Counted from the first letter of the stretch, positions 1-6,278 are shown. The stretch is DNA of 8,176 nt from Flammeovirgaceae bacterium UBA5008 (GCA_002398365.1 DGYK01000050.1:1-8176); one strand, 5' to 3'. Notes: generated by a model not told the origin, from the sequence alone. Translations and numbers: made by a program.

Positions 1-69
1 TTCTAGTATGCCTTGCGCAGGCTATCTTGCCTTGAAAGCTAAAAATAATTAGACACACGCTATTTATAA

Positions 70-777
70 ATGATGAAAACACTATTGATCACCGGAGGAA
101 GTAAAGGAATTGGTTACGGCATTGCCGAAGTGATGATTCGCGCAGGTTGGAATGCCGCTATTACCGGACGCAATCAAAAGCAAGTAGACGAAGCAGCTGC
201 GCAATTGAATACCATTCGCAAAGACAGTGCGCTGGGCATCGTGGCCGATGTGCGAAACCTGTCGCAACAGCAGGCAGCCGTGGCGCAAGTGTTGCATCAA
301 TGGGGACAATTAGATGTGATGGTAGCCAACGCAGGTATCGGACATTTCGGTTCGATCGAAACGATCACCGAAGAACAATGGCATGAAACGATGGACACCA
401 ACTTAACCGGAGTGTTCTACAGTGTCAAAGCCAGTGTAGAAGCACTCAAGAAAACCAAAGGATACATTATTACCATCGCCAGCTTAGCGGGAACAAATTT
501 CTTTTCCGGTGGCAGCGCATACAATGCAAGCAAGTTCGGATTGGTAGGATTTACGCAAGCCATCATGCTCGACTTACGTGCACACGGTATTAAAGTAAGC
601 ACCATCATGCCGGGTTCGGTGGCAACGTATTTTGGAGGACATGTACCCAACGAAAGCGATGGCTGGAAGATTCAACCCGAAGATGTAGGACAACTCGTGT
701 TGGATTTGTTAAACATGAATCCACGCACACTGCCGAGCAAGATTGAGGTGCGACCTTCCGCCCCAGCCGGCAAGTAA
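70..777 (+). CDS. SDR family NAD(P)-dependent oxidoreductase
   Basis: This is a classical short-chain dehydrogenase/reductase of 235 aa, the usual length for the family, with a Rossmann fold and probably cytosolic. The cofactor motif TGGSKGIG lies at residues 8-15 (TGxxxGxG), D60-V61 contacts the adenine ring, and NAGIG (87-91) is the NNAG-type motif. The catalytic set is complete: N111, S138, Y151 and K155 (YNASK), with PG at 181-182 after the active site. Arg34 after the second beta strand (TGRN, 32-35) hints at NADP(H) preference; this is inference. Two adjacent ATGs (70 and 73) are possible starts; the second gives a more typical MKTLLITGG start, and no Shine-Dalgarno sequence decides between them. 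The substrate cannot be told from sequence. It converges with the SemiSWEET gene across an inverted repeat. Family certain, specificity unknown. Confidence 0.93.
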   Translation: MMKTLLITGGSKGIGYGIAEVMIRAGWNAAITGRNQKQVDEAAAQLNTIRKDSALGIVADVRNLSQQQAAVAQVLHQWGQLDVMVANAGIGHFGSIETITEEQWHETMDTNLTGVFYSVKASVEALKKTKGYIITIASLAGTNFFSGGSAYNASKFGLVGFTQAIMLDLRAHGIKVSTIMPGSVATYFGGHVPNESDGWKIQPEDVGQLVLDLLNMNPRTLPSKIEVRPSAPAGK

Positions 778-791
778 GTACCATTGAGTTG

Positions 792-851
792 TTAACTGTT
801 AATTATATGAGTTTAACAATTAAGCATTGAGACTTAATAATTAACAGTTAA
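792..851. terminator. Inverted repeat between convergent genes, probable bidirectional terminator
   Basis: Arms 792-806 and 837-851 are perfectly complementary over 15 bp (core TTAACTGTTAATTA and its complement), with a 30-nt loop. An alternative inner hairpin pairs 819-824 with 833-838. The element lies just after the SDR stop and overlaps the last codons and stop of the convergent SemiSWEET gene, as expected for a shared two-way terminator. The stem is AT-rich and lacks a long T-tract, so termination is inferred from position. It could also be a protein-binding palindrome. Confidence 0.5.
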
Positions 852-1105
852 TCCTTAAACGTCAGTTTAAAGAATAGTAGGGTAGAGGCCAACAACAACG
901 TCAGCAGGTTGGCTGCAATCACGGGAATGTCGTTCACCAAAATGCCATAGGCCAGCCACATGGCTACACCGGCACAAAAAAACAGAAACATGCCGAGCGA
1001 TAAATCTTTTGCCGAGCGACTCTTCCATGTTTTAACAACCTGCGGAAGAAACGCGATGGTCGTAAAGGCACCTGCAGAAAGACCCAACAATTGAACTGGA
1101 TTCAT
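848..1105 (-). CDS. SemiSWEET-type sugar transporter (MtN3/PQ-loop family)
   Basis: This 85-aa membrane protein has the length and layout of bacterial SemiSWEETs, which carry one three-helix bundle and work as homodimers for facilitated passage of sugars across the inner membrane. Three hydrophobic segments lie at about residues 5-24, 36-56 and 60-80. The PQ motif is at P21-Q22 in a FLPQVVKTWKSRS context typical of the family, followed by the charged loop KSRSAKDLS. W50 and N66 in helices 2 and 3 match the usual sugar-pocket Trp and Asn positions; this is family knowledge, not tested here. The gene starts at an ATG 22 nt from a TATCTTTG promoter element on the minus strand. It is transcribed convergently with the SDR gene. 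The transported sugar is unknown. Confidence 0.9.
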   Translation of the reverse strand: MNPVQLLGLSAGAFTTIAFLPQVVKTWKSRSAKDLSLGMFLFFCAGVAMWLAYGILVNDIPVIAANLLTLLLASTLLFFKLTFKD

Positions 1106-1127
1106 AATAGTATATTAGATTACGATG

Positions 1128-1135
1128 CAAAGATA
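1128..1135 (-). promoter_or_regulatory. Bacteroidota-type -7 element upstream of the SemiSWEET gene
   Basis: The minus strand reads TATCTTTG, an exact match to the TAnnTTTG -7 consensus of Bacteroidota housekeeping sigma. It lies 22 nt before the SemiSWEET start codon and implies a leader of roughly 15-20 nt. No clear TTTG -33 box is present at the usual 19-21 nt spacing. Confidence 0.45.
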
Positions 1136-1576
1136 CGGCTTCGGCCGTGCCTTGGTTGCCGCATGTAATTTATTCCCACGGAATGTCCGGAAAAACGATT
1201 GCGGAAGTTTGATTTTAGGTTTTAAATGAATATGCAGAGCATCGTTTTCCCTTTTATTTGGGTGTATTATTGATGAGATGGTTAACAATAGGTATCATAT
1301 CAATGATCAAGTCAGGTACCACAGGCTTCGAATTCTTACTTCCTTGTATTGATGACATCTAATGATAAATGTCCGCCACTACACATGAAGCAAGGTGTTC
1401 TTCTCCTTATTCTAATTAGATTGGTCACCTTTAGATTTATTTAAGCTGAAATTGTTTTAGACAGTATTTACTACGGAATGGGTTTTTCATCCCTAAACTG
1501 TCCGTGCACAAATTGTCGTTGATCGAGGTTTTACTGATCTTAATCGAAAACAGCCTACTGGCAGTGTCTTTGATGA
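1136..1576. other. Gene-free stretch between SemiSWEET and mscL
   Basis: No reading frame here looks coding; frames are short and compositionally unconvincing. The only structure I see is an imperfect inverted repeat, 1189-1199 against 1241-1250 (AAAACGAT against ATCGTTTT, with a one-base bulge), enclosing a small ATGC-AGA-GCAT palindrome at 1232-1242. The stretch is unusually long for this compact region. It may hold a long regulatory leader, a small RNA or decayed sequence, but nothing can be assigned. Confidence 0.4.
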
Positions 1577-1584
1577 TACGTTTG
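1577..1584 (+). promoter_or_regulatory. Bacteroidota-type -7 element upstream of mscL
   Basis: TACGTTTG matches the TAnnTTTG -7 consensus exactly and lies 30 nt before the mscL start, giving a predicted short A-rich leader. A TTTG -33 box is not evident at 19-21 nt upstream, so the promoter is either -33-weak or activator-assisted. The element would probably serve mscL and the ompA-like gene together. Confidence 0.45.
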
Positions 1585-1614
1585 CGCCAACTTTAAACAC
1601 TAACAAAAAATGAT

Positions 1615-1989
1615 ATGCTGAAAGAATTTAAAGACTTTGCAATGAAGGGCAACGTAGTTGACCTAGCAATTGGCGTAATTATCGGTGGGGCATTTGGTAA
1701 AATTGTCAGCTCACTGATTGATGATGTGATTACTCCTTTATTGTTAAAACCTGCACTCGATGCAGCCAACTTAACGGAGTTAAAAGACCTCACCATTTTT
1801 GGTGCGGTGCGTTATGGAAGTTTCCTTTCATCGGTGATTAACTTTGTGATCATTGCATTCGTGCTTTTTTTGATCATCAAAGGAATGAATGCTTCTAAAA
1901 AGAAAGAAGCTCCGAAAGCAGACGCTCCGGCTGCACCTCCTGCCGATATCGCTCTGCTTACAGAAATTCGTGATTTGCTAAAAAAATAA
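1615..1989 (+). CDS. mscL: Large-conductance mechanosensitive channel MscL
   Basis: MscL forms a homopentameric inner-membrane channel that opens under membrane tension and releases solutes on hypo-osmotic shock. The 124-aa length fits the family (about 130). The N-terminal amphipathic helix MLKEFKDFAMKGN is followed by TM1 (about 14-43) with the pore-lining AIGVIIGGAFG stretch (G20, G24, G25), a short periplasmic loop (44-66), and TM2 (about 69-89). A basic cluster KKKE (95-98), an Ala/Pro linker and the C-terminal bundle helix LLTEIRDLLKK (114-124) complete the protein and closely match the E. coli end LLTEIRDLL. The start at 1615 is required, because the earlier ATG at 1610 is out of frame and stops after three codons. 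Its stop lies about 10 nt from the next gene's start, so cotranscription with the OmpA-like gene is likely. Confidence 0.97.
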   Translation: MLKEFKDFAMKGNVVDLAIGVIIGGAFGKIVSSLIDDVITPLLLKPALDAANLTELKDLTIFGAVRYGSFLSSVINFVIIAFVLFLIIKGMNASKKKEAPKADAPAAPPADIALLTEIRDLLKK

Positions 1990-2000
1990 TTCCCATGTTT

Positions 2001-3377
2001 ATGAAGAAAATCAATCAATTCATCCTTGTAATTGCACTTTCGGTTTGCGGCATCGCAGCCATGGCCCAGCGCCCTGTTACCATTGGTGTTTCCAGCCACT
2101 TTACCAACTTCACCACCGGTAGTTATTTCCCTGCTGAGAATTGGCAGATCGGTATAGCACGTGTTTCAGTTGGTGTGCCCATTTCCAACCGTTTGACGTA
2201 TACTCCAACAGTCGGTTTTGGTTATGCCAAAACAATTGCTGCCGATAAAAATTTCTATTGGGACTTTGACTACCTGTCCATACAATATGTACTTACCGAA
2301 ACAAAGCTTCAGCCATTTATTTCTGCAGCTGCCAGTGTCAATGGTTTTGAGAAGAATGTATATGGCGGGTACAATGCCGGACTTGGATTAAACTATTGGA
2401 TCAGCGACCGTGTAGCGTTAACAGCTCAAACCAATTATGACGTAGTATTAAGCTTCAAAAACTACTGGCATAACTCAGTAGGCATTGCTTTTGCTCTTAA
2501 AAGCAGTCCGAAAGATTCTGATAAAGATGGTGTTCCGGATTTGCAAGATGCTTGCCCAACGGTGAAAGGCAGCACAACTACACAAGGTTGCCCGGATGCT
2601 GATAATGACGGCATCGTTGACAAGGATGATGCATGCCCTACAGAAGCAGGTACTATTGCTACCAAAGGTTGCCCTGATGCAGATGGTGATGGTGTGGCCA
2701 ATGCGCAAGACAATTGTCCACAGCAAGCCGGTAAACCTGCCAATGGCGGTTGCCCGGATAGCGATAATGACGGAGTGCTCGATAAAGATGATACGTGCCC
2801 CACAGTAGCCGGTGTGAAATCCTTGGCAGGTTGCCCGGATTCAGATGGTGACGGTGTAGCAGATGCAACAGACCTATGCCCCAATGTAAGAGGTACTTTG
2901 CCATCGGGTTGTCCGGCAGACAGAGATAACGATGGTGTAGCAGACACTGATGACAGTTGCCCGGATGTGGCAGGTAGTGTAGCAAACAAAGGCTGCCCTG
3001 AAATTAAGGAAGAAGAAAAGAAGAAACTTGAATCAAAATTGAATATGGTTGCCAAGTTGATTCAATTTGAAACCGGCTCTGCCACTATCAAACCAATTTC
3101 TTACAAAGAACTGGACGAAATTGTAGCCATCATGAATCAATATCCGGCTTCACGATTCAACGTAGAAGGACATACTGATAACACCGGAAATGCCACGAAC
3201 AATACAGTGCTTTCGGGCAAACGTGCCGATGCGGTAAAGGCCTACATTGCCAGCAAGGGCATTAGCGAAAGCAGGTTAAATGCAGCCGGATTTGGTTCCA
3301 GCCGCCCGATTGCTTCAAATGCAACTCCGGCCGGACGTACCCAAAACAGACGAGTAGAAATTCATCTGGCTCAATAA
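2001..3377 (+). CDS. OmpA family outer-membrane protein with six TSP3 calcium-binding repeats
   Basis: This protein links the outer membrane to peptidoglycan. The start at 2001 (MKKINQ) gives a standard signal peptide ending AAMA|Q; an in-frame ATG at 1995 would add two residues. Residue numbers below count from 1995. About 26-170 is an N-terminal domain rich in alternating, beta-barrel-like segments. Residues 174-335 hold six TSP3-type repeats with DxDxDG cores at 174, 201, 228, 255, 282 and 309, exactly 27 aa apart, each with paired Cys-Pro motifs; they should bind calcium and form a rigid spacer. A charged helix (336-348) leads to the OmpA C-terminal domain (about 349-458), with the peptidoglycan-contact residues D395 (EGHTDNTG) and R410 (LSGKRAD) at the expected 15-residue spacing, and NRRVE at 451-455. 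The gene lies directly behind mscL and ends in a strong hairpin. Confidence 0.93.
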   Translation: MKKINQFILVIALSVCGIAAMAQRPVTIGVSSHFTNFTTGSYFPAENWQIGIARVSVGVPISNRLTYTPTVGFGYAKTIAADKNFYWDFDYLSIQYVLTETKLQPFISAAASVNGFEKNVYGGYNAGLGLNYWISDRVALTAQTNYDVVLSFKNYWHNSVGIAFALKSSPKDSDKDGVPDLQDACPTVKGSTTTQGCPDADNDGIVDKDDACPTEAGTIATKGCPDADGDGVANAQDNCPQQAGKPANGGCPDSDNDGVLDKDDTCPTVAGVKSLAGCPDSDGDGVADATDLCPNVRGTLPSGCPADRDNDGVADTDDSCPDVAGSVANKGCPEIKEEEKKKLESKLNMVAKLIQFETGSATIKPISYKELDEIVAIMNQYPASRFNVEGHTDNTGNATNNTVLSGKRADAVKAYIASKGISESRLNAAGFGSSRPIASNATPAGRTQNRRVEIHLAQ

Positions 3378-3385
3378 GATAACTA

Positions 3386-3416
3386 AAGTAAGATGGCAGA
3401 AGATGCCATCTTACTT
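3386..3416 (+). terminator. Hairpin terminator after the OmpA-like gene
   Basis: A perfect 13-bp stem (3386-3398 with 3404-3416) closes on a 5-nt GAAGA loop, starting 9 nt after the stop codon. It is followed by ATTAACTTTAACC, only moderately T-rich, so termination may be partial and allow some readthrough into the Lys/Glu-rich gene. Confidence 0.75.
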
Positions 3417-3445
3417 ATTAACTTTAACCATTAACCCCAAAAATT

Positions 3446-3844
3446 ATGAAAATAGTATTATTCAGTATGTTGGTGTTCTTCGCCATGAATGCCGCCTTTG
3501 CGCAGGAAAACCCGCTCGAGAAAGAAAAGCGCGAGCGCAAAGAAAAAATAGAAAAAGAGAAGAAGGAGTTAGAGAAAAAAAGTCAGGAGATCAAAGACAC
3601 CACCAAGGCGGCTGCCGAGCGTGCAGCGAAACGCGGTGAGCAAGAAAAAGAAAAGGCTGAAAAAGAAGCCAAAGAAAAAGTGAACGAAGGAAAAGCTTAC
3701 GGCAAAGAAAAAGAAAAGGAAGCCAAAGAGATGGCTGAAAAGAAAAAAGAAGAAGCCAAAGCCAAAGTGAAGGAAAAGAAAGAGAAAGAAAAGAAGAAAG
3801 TGAAAGAGAAGGTAAAAGAAAAAGAGAAGGAGAAGAAAAATTAG
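3446..3844 (+). CDS. Secreted Lys/Glu-rich helical protein of unknown function
   Basis: The 132-aa product starts with a clear Sec signal peptide (MKIVLFSMLVFFAMNAAFA|Q, predicted cleavage after residue 19), so the mature part acts in the periplasm or outside. By my count Lys (41) and Glu (32) make up about two thirds of the 112 residues after Q20. Alternating K/E runs lack Pro (beyond residue 23), Gly is nearly absent and there are few hydrophobics, which points to a long solvent-exposed single alpha helix or weak coiled coil rather than a globular domain. A slightly less charged segment (about 51-65, Ala-rich) and a GKAYG break (82-86) may act as hinges. The coding strand is almost all purine from about 3525 to 3840. 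The gene sits between two terminators and so is probably transcribed alone. Function is unknown; it could be a periplasmic spacer, scaffold or polyelectrolyte. Confidence 0.8.
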   Translation: MKIVLFSMLVFFAMNAAFAQENPLEKEKRERKEKIEKEKKELEKKSQEIKDTTKAAAERAAKRGEQEKEKAEKEAKEKVNEGKAYGKEKEKEAKEMAEKKKEEAKAKVKEKKEKEKKKVKEKVKEKEKEKKN

Positions 3845-3854
3845 TAATTACTCA

Positions 3855-3892
3855 AAGAGCGTTTCGGATACGACCGGGCGCTCTTCTTTTTT
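3855..3892 (+). terminator. Rho-independent terminator after the Lys/Glu-rich gene
   Basis: AAGAGCG (3855-3861) pairs with CGCTCTT (3879-3885), and the sequence then runs CTTTTTT to 3892. Stem plus T-tract is the classical intrinsic terminator form. It ends 12 nt before the next start codon, so the receiver-Hpt gene has almost no room for its own promoter beyond the terminator region. Confidence 0.8.
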
Positions 3893-3903
3893 AGAATACC
3901 CCC

Positions 3904-4623
3904 ATGTGCAAAATAGTAGTAGGAGAAGATAATGTGATTACCCAGCAAGTGATAGAGGCGTTGCTGGAAGGCCGCTGCCGCCAATGGTGGATGGCAGGCA
4001 ACTATGCCGAACTGCTGCAACACCTCAAAGAACAATCACCCGATCTGTTGCTGCTCGACTACCACCTGGATAAAGATGCACAAGAAGGCATTGCCGAAAT
4101 CCGAGCGATTCATCCCACTCTTCCGATTTATATTTTGTCGGCCGATCCCGAAGCCATCATCCGCAAGAAGATGAGCGGAGTAGACGTAGCCGGGTTTTTA
4201 CAGAAGCCACTTAACGGAACGATGATCGACCAAATCATTCGTCCCTTTGCCGCCCGCGAAGACGAGAAACCCGCGCGTCAGTCCGAGGGAGATTACCTGA
4301 ACAATCTGAAAGCATTATTGGGACACAACCCCGAACGCTTGCAGCGCATCGTTAAAATATTTGTAGAGGAGGCGCCTGCGCATTTCGCATCGATGCAAAC
4401 ATTGATCGACCAGAAACAATGGCCTCAACTGAAGGCGCTCGTACACCGCGTGCGGGCTAGCTATGGCTACTTAGGCTTGCAGACCTTACACGAGCGCATC
4501 ACGCAATGGGAAACCGACATTGAGCACCAACGCAACACCCAATCCTATTCCACCATCCTGCAGGAAATCAAGTCCGCCACGGAAAAATTAATCGAAGAAA
4601 TACGTCAGGCAGTAAAGATTTAG
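3904..4623 (+). CDS. Response-regulator receiver fused to a histidine phosphotransfer (Hpt) domain
   Basis: This cytosolic phosphorelay protein has 239 aa. The receiver domain (about 2-118) has the acidic pair E8-D9, phospho-acceptor D52 in LLLLDYHL, S79 (the switch Ser/Thr) and K101-P102, so all catalytic positions are present. After a short linker, about 128-235 is an all-helical Hpt domain. The phospho-accepting His is H181 in ALVHRVRASYGYLG, matching the HxxKGxxxxxG pattern with Arg-Ala in place of Lys-Gly/Ser and the conserved Gly kept at 191. Such domain pairs usually form the tail of hybrid histidine kinases; here they stand alone with no kinase or DNA-binding output. It may shuttle phosphate from a kinase elsewhere to a distant regulator, or act as a phosphate sink. 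The start codon lies right behind a terminator. Confidence 0.9.
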   Translation: MCKIVVGEDNVITQQVIEALLEGRCRQWWMAGNYAELLQHLKEQSPDLLLLDYHLDKDAQEGIAEIRAIHPTLPIYILSADPEAIIRKKMSGVDVAGFLQKPLNGTMIDQIIRPFAAREDEKPARQSEGDYLNNLKALLGHNPERLQRIVKIFVEEAPAHFASMQTLIDQKQWPQLKALVHRVRASYGYLGLQTLHERITQWETDIEHQRNTQSYSTILQEIKSATEKLIEEIRQAVKI

Positions 4624-4629
4624 GTGGAG

Positions 4630-4675
4630 AGTGCTCAAGGCACTTGGCACAGGCGAGTAGGATGGAAAGCCTGCC
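4630..4675 (+). terminator. Possible weak hairpins after the receiver-Hpt gene
   Basis: AGTGC (4630-4634) pairs with GCACT (4640-4644) over a 5-nt loop. A second stem, GGC..GGC (4646-4654) with GCCTGCC (4669-4675), needs a 2-nt bulge. Both follow the stop codon closely, but neither has a T-tract, so termination is a guess based on position. Confidence 0.25.
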
Positions 4676-4731
4676 ACTAATTACAACTACGTGACCACTC
4701 ATTATTTCGCCCTTTCAGGAAGGAAAAAGGT

Positions 4732-4739
4732 TATCTTCG
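4732..4739 (+). promoter_or_regulatory. Candidate -7 element upstream of the 179-aa gene
   Basis: TATCTTCG matches the Bacteroidota -7 consensus TAnnTTTG at all but one position. It lies 82 nt before the start at 4822, which would give a leader of roughly 75 nt. No -33 TTTG is seen at the proper spacing. Confidence 0.3.
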
Positions 4740-4821
4740 TTCCACGTTTGGCGTAGTTTACAGAAAACAACTTCGGAAAGGCACCACCATGTAAAAGCAA
4801 GTTTAGTGGTAATTAGTTAAT

Positions 4822-5361
4822 ATGGATAAGAATAGAAAAAAGGAAATAATAAATAATTATAAAAAAGACGAACTTATCAAATTAAGTCAGTCTGACGATA
4901 AGATACTGGCGGACTTTGCAAAAAATAAGCTCGGAATAAAGTCGGATGATTTAACCTTCGAACAGCTTAGGAATATACAAGACGACCAATTAATTGATTT
5001 AATCTTTGATAAAATAAAGGAAGTATTAGCACTTAGATATAAGTCTAACCAGAAAAAATATAAAACGCCCGACAATGTAATCCATGAATTGAATACATCC
5101 TTGCAAGCAATTTATTTCACCAGCATTTTCGAAATGTATGTTCAAATGGGCGACACGGACAAGTTTATCAATGAGGCGACATCTTCCGAATTACTGGGAC
5201 TAATTAGTGCTTACAGGCTTTTCAACCTTGATAATATAGCAGATAAGATTTCGCATGGGACAACATCTGACATTGAAAAAGAAATCAGTGACCGCGGCAA
5301 GATTGAGAAGCTTAAAATAAATTATTTACGAAAGCATTTGAATGAGTTTGAGTTAAACTAA
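4822..5361 (+). CDS. Hypothetical protein, possibly DMP19/DUF4375-like
   Basis: This 179-aa protein is charged and largely helical, with no signal peptide or membrane segment. The N-terminal third (about 5-68) is Lys/Asp-rich helix (KKDELIKLSQSDDKILADFA). The part at about 82-145 (TPDNVIHELNTSLQAIYFTSIFEMYVQMGD, given in pieces: TPDNVIHEL, IYFTSIFEMYVQMGD, FINEATSSELLGLISAY) resembles the DMP19/DUF4375 pattern, in which a helix ending in a short turn is followed by a Phe-containing strand and a helix with a G/A pattern. The NGG turn typical of that family is changed to MGD here, so the match is tentative and made by eye. It is the first gene of the AT-rich accessory half and stands alone. No function can be assigned. 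Confidence 0.75.
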   Translation: MDKNRKKEIINNYKKDELIKLSQSDDKILADFAKNKLGIKSDDLTFEQLRNIQDDQLIDLIFDKIKEVLALRYKSNQKKYKTPDNVIHELNTSLQAIYFTSIFEMYVQMGDTDKFINEATSSELLGLISAYRLFNLDNIADKISHGTTSDIEKEISDRGKIEKLKINYLRKHLNEFELN

Positions 5362-5442
5362 CTACCGCTACTATATTGATTAAATTATATCTGGATTCAA
5401 TATTTGATATGGTGACTCGTCTTCACGAAACGCTTTGACTGA

Positions 5443-5523
5443 ACAAACAGTAAGCTACTTCCGAAAAGTGCCACTGAAGAAATACAAATACTATTCGGCA
5501 GCTTGAAACGCAACAATGACTAA
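5443..5523 (+). pseudogene. Possible coding remnant upstream of the DHFR-like gene
   Basis: Between the stop codons at 5440 and 5521 an open frame of 26 codons has no start but reads like a protein tail (KLLPKSATEEIQIL then FGSLKRNND). This is reminiscent of the C-terminal helices of MarR-type regulators, though that is a by-eye impression. A second frame just upstream (about 5394-5435) reads IFDMVTRLHETL before its stop and could be continuous with it through a frameshift. It may be the decayed end of a gene that once preceded the reductase, or chance. The rest of the 174-nt spacer shows nothing else. Confidence 0.25.
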
Positions 5524-5535
5524 AAATCAAATAGA

Positions 5536-6111
5536 ATGAGAAAACTAATAATGTGGAATGTAATGACCCTGGACGGTTATTTTGAAGGTAATCAAAATTG
5601 GGACTTATCATTTCATAATCTTATTTGGGGACCCGAACTTGAAAAATTAAGCATCGAACAACTTCAATCTGCTGACTATCTCGTTTTTGGGCGAGTGACG
5701 TATGAAGGAATGGCTGCCTATTGGACAAACGCAGCCGAAACCGCGGAACAAGAAGTTGCGAAACTAATGAACAGCATACCAAAAATTGTTTTCTCCAAAA
5801 CTCTAAAAACGGCTGATTGGAACAACACCACAATTATAAGCGATAACGCTTCAGAAGAAATCCTGAAACTAAAAGAACAAGGTGGAAAAGATATGTATGT
5901 TTTCGGAAGTGCAAACCTGTCAGAGACATTTATAAACGACAACCTGTTTGACGAATATCGCATCGGTATTGCTCCGGTTATTTTAGGTAATGGACGACCA
6001 CTTTTCCAACAAGGGATTGCTTCCAACAACTTATCACTCGTTTCAACACAGCCTCTGACTTCAGGTGGAGTGATCTTGAAATATTCAAACAATAAAAACC
6101 AACCAGGTTGA
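5536..6111 (+). CDS. Dihydrofolate reductase family protein (RibD C-terminal domain type)
   Basis: This 191-aa single-domain protein belongs to the RibD-C/DHFR-like fold family (YyaP/YwjB type), NADPH-dependent reductases that mostly lack a proven substrate. Visible motifs are VMTLDGYFEG (9-18), the N-terminal strand and active-site turn; SADYLVFGRVTYEGM (45-59), the family signature around the cofactor; and VFSKTL (85-90). GGKDMYVFGSANL (116-128) is the second nucleotide-binding loop, and DEYRIGIAPVILGNGRPLF (139-157) is the hallmark C-terminal strand and loop. Length and motif order are complete, so it is probably functional. It is not expected to replace folA or ribD, since the deaminase half is missing and the sequence is far from classical DHFR. 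It stands alone between 174- and 262-nt spacers in the accessory half. Confidence 0.9.
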   Translation: MRKLIMWNVMTLDGYFEGNQNWDLSFHNLIWGPELEKLSIEQLQSADYLVFGRVTYEGMAAYWTNAAETAEQEVAKLMNSIPKIVFSKTLKTADWNNTTIISDNASEEILKLKEQGGKDMYVFGSANLSETFINDNLFDEYRIGIAPVILGNGRPLFQQGIASNNLSLVSTQPLTSGGVILKYSNNKNQPG

Positions 6112-6120
6112 CAAACGGTT

Positions 6121-6240
6121 ACGCCTCACCACCCACACCACCGGCAACCAGCAACTTGCAACTAAAAACATCCCACCGTTTCTCAACACCAATCTCTCAA
6201 GTCCCAAGTCCTAATCCCCAATTCCCAATAACAATAACAC
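6121..6240 (+). repeat. G-depleted, CCAA-rich low-complexity spacer
   Basis: Only 8 G occur in these 120 nt, against abundant C and A. The part from about 6189 to 6240 is built of degenerate CCAAK/CCAAT units (CAAGTCCCAAGTCC, CCCCAATTCCCAATAACA). A shorter stretch of the same flavour precedes the partner repeat at 7431-7455. This is not coding; an open frame across it would encode a Pro/Ser/Thr-rich peptide of no recognisable kind. Confidence 0.55.
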
Positions 6241-6278
6241 ATTTTTGGAGGAATGGAAGGGAAGAGCGAGATTTGGTA
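6225..6278 (+). repeat. Intergenic repeat, proximal part, copy A
   Basis: This aligns without gaps to 7442-7495 (constant offset of 1217). Conserved blocks are CCAATAACA at the start, ATTTTTG at 6241-6247 and AGCGAGATTTG at 6265-6275; the 17 nt between the last two blocks match at 9 positions. The two copies flank the 346-aa gene. The pattern of conserved blocks suggests a functional element or recombination-site remnant rather than chance. Confidence 0.65.

Noticed and set aside
2514..2999. Regular 81-nt periodicity that could suggest a CRISPR or tandem DNA repeat
   Set aside because: The periodicity is coding (TSP3 protein repeats); DNA units are diverged and there is no repeat-spacer pattern or cas gene.
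2462..3055. Long minus-strand open frame of 197 codons opposite the OmpA-like gene
   Set aside because: It is a mirror of the regular TSP3 repeats; its Ser/Pro/Gly-rich repetitive translation has no domain, and the sense gene is certain.
3403..3639. Overlapping plus-strand frame in the Lys/Glu-rich gene
   Set aside because: It starts in the terminator hairpin and translates a frame-shifted purine tract; the frame from 3446 has a proper signal peptide.
4677..4816. 8-bp inverted repeat CTAATTAC/GTAATTAG bracketing the spacer before the 179-aa gene
   Set aside because: It is short, AT-rich and 124 nt apart; expected by chance in this composition.
5718..6092. Minus-strand frame opposite the reductase gene
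   Set aside because: It is fully contained in a well-supported sense gene and shows no recognisable motif.
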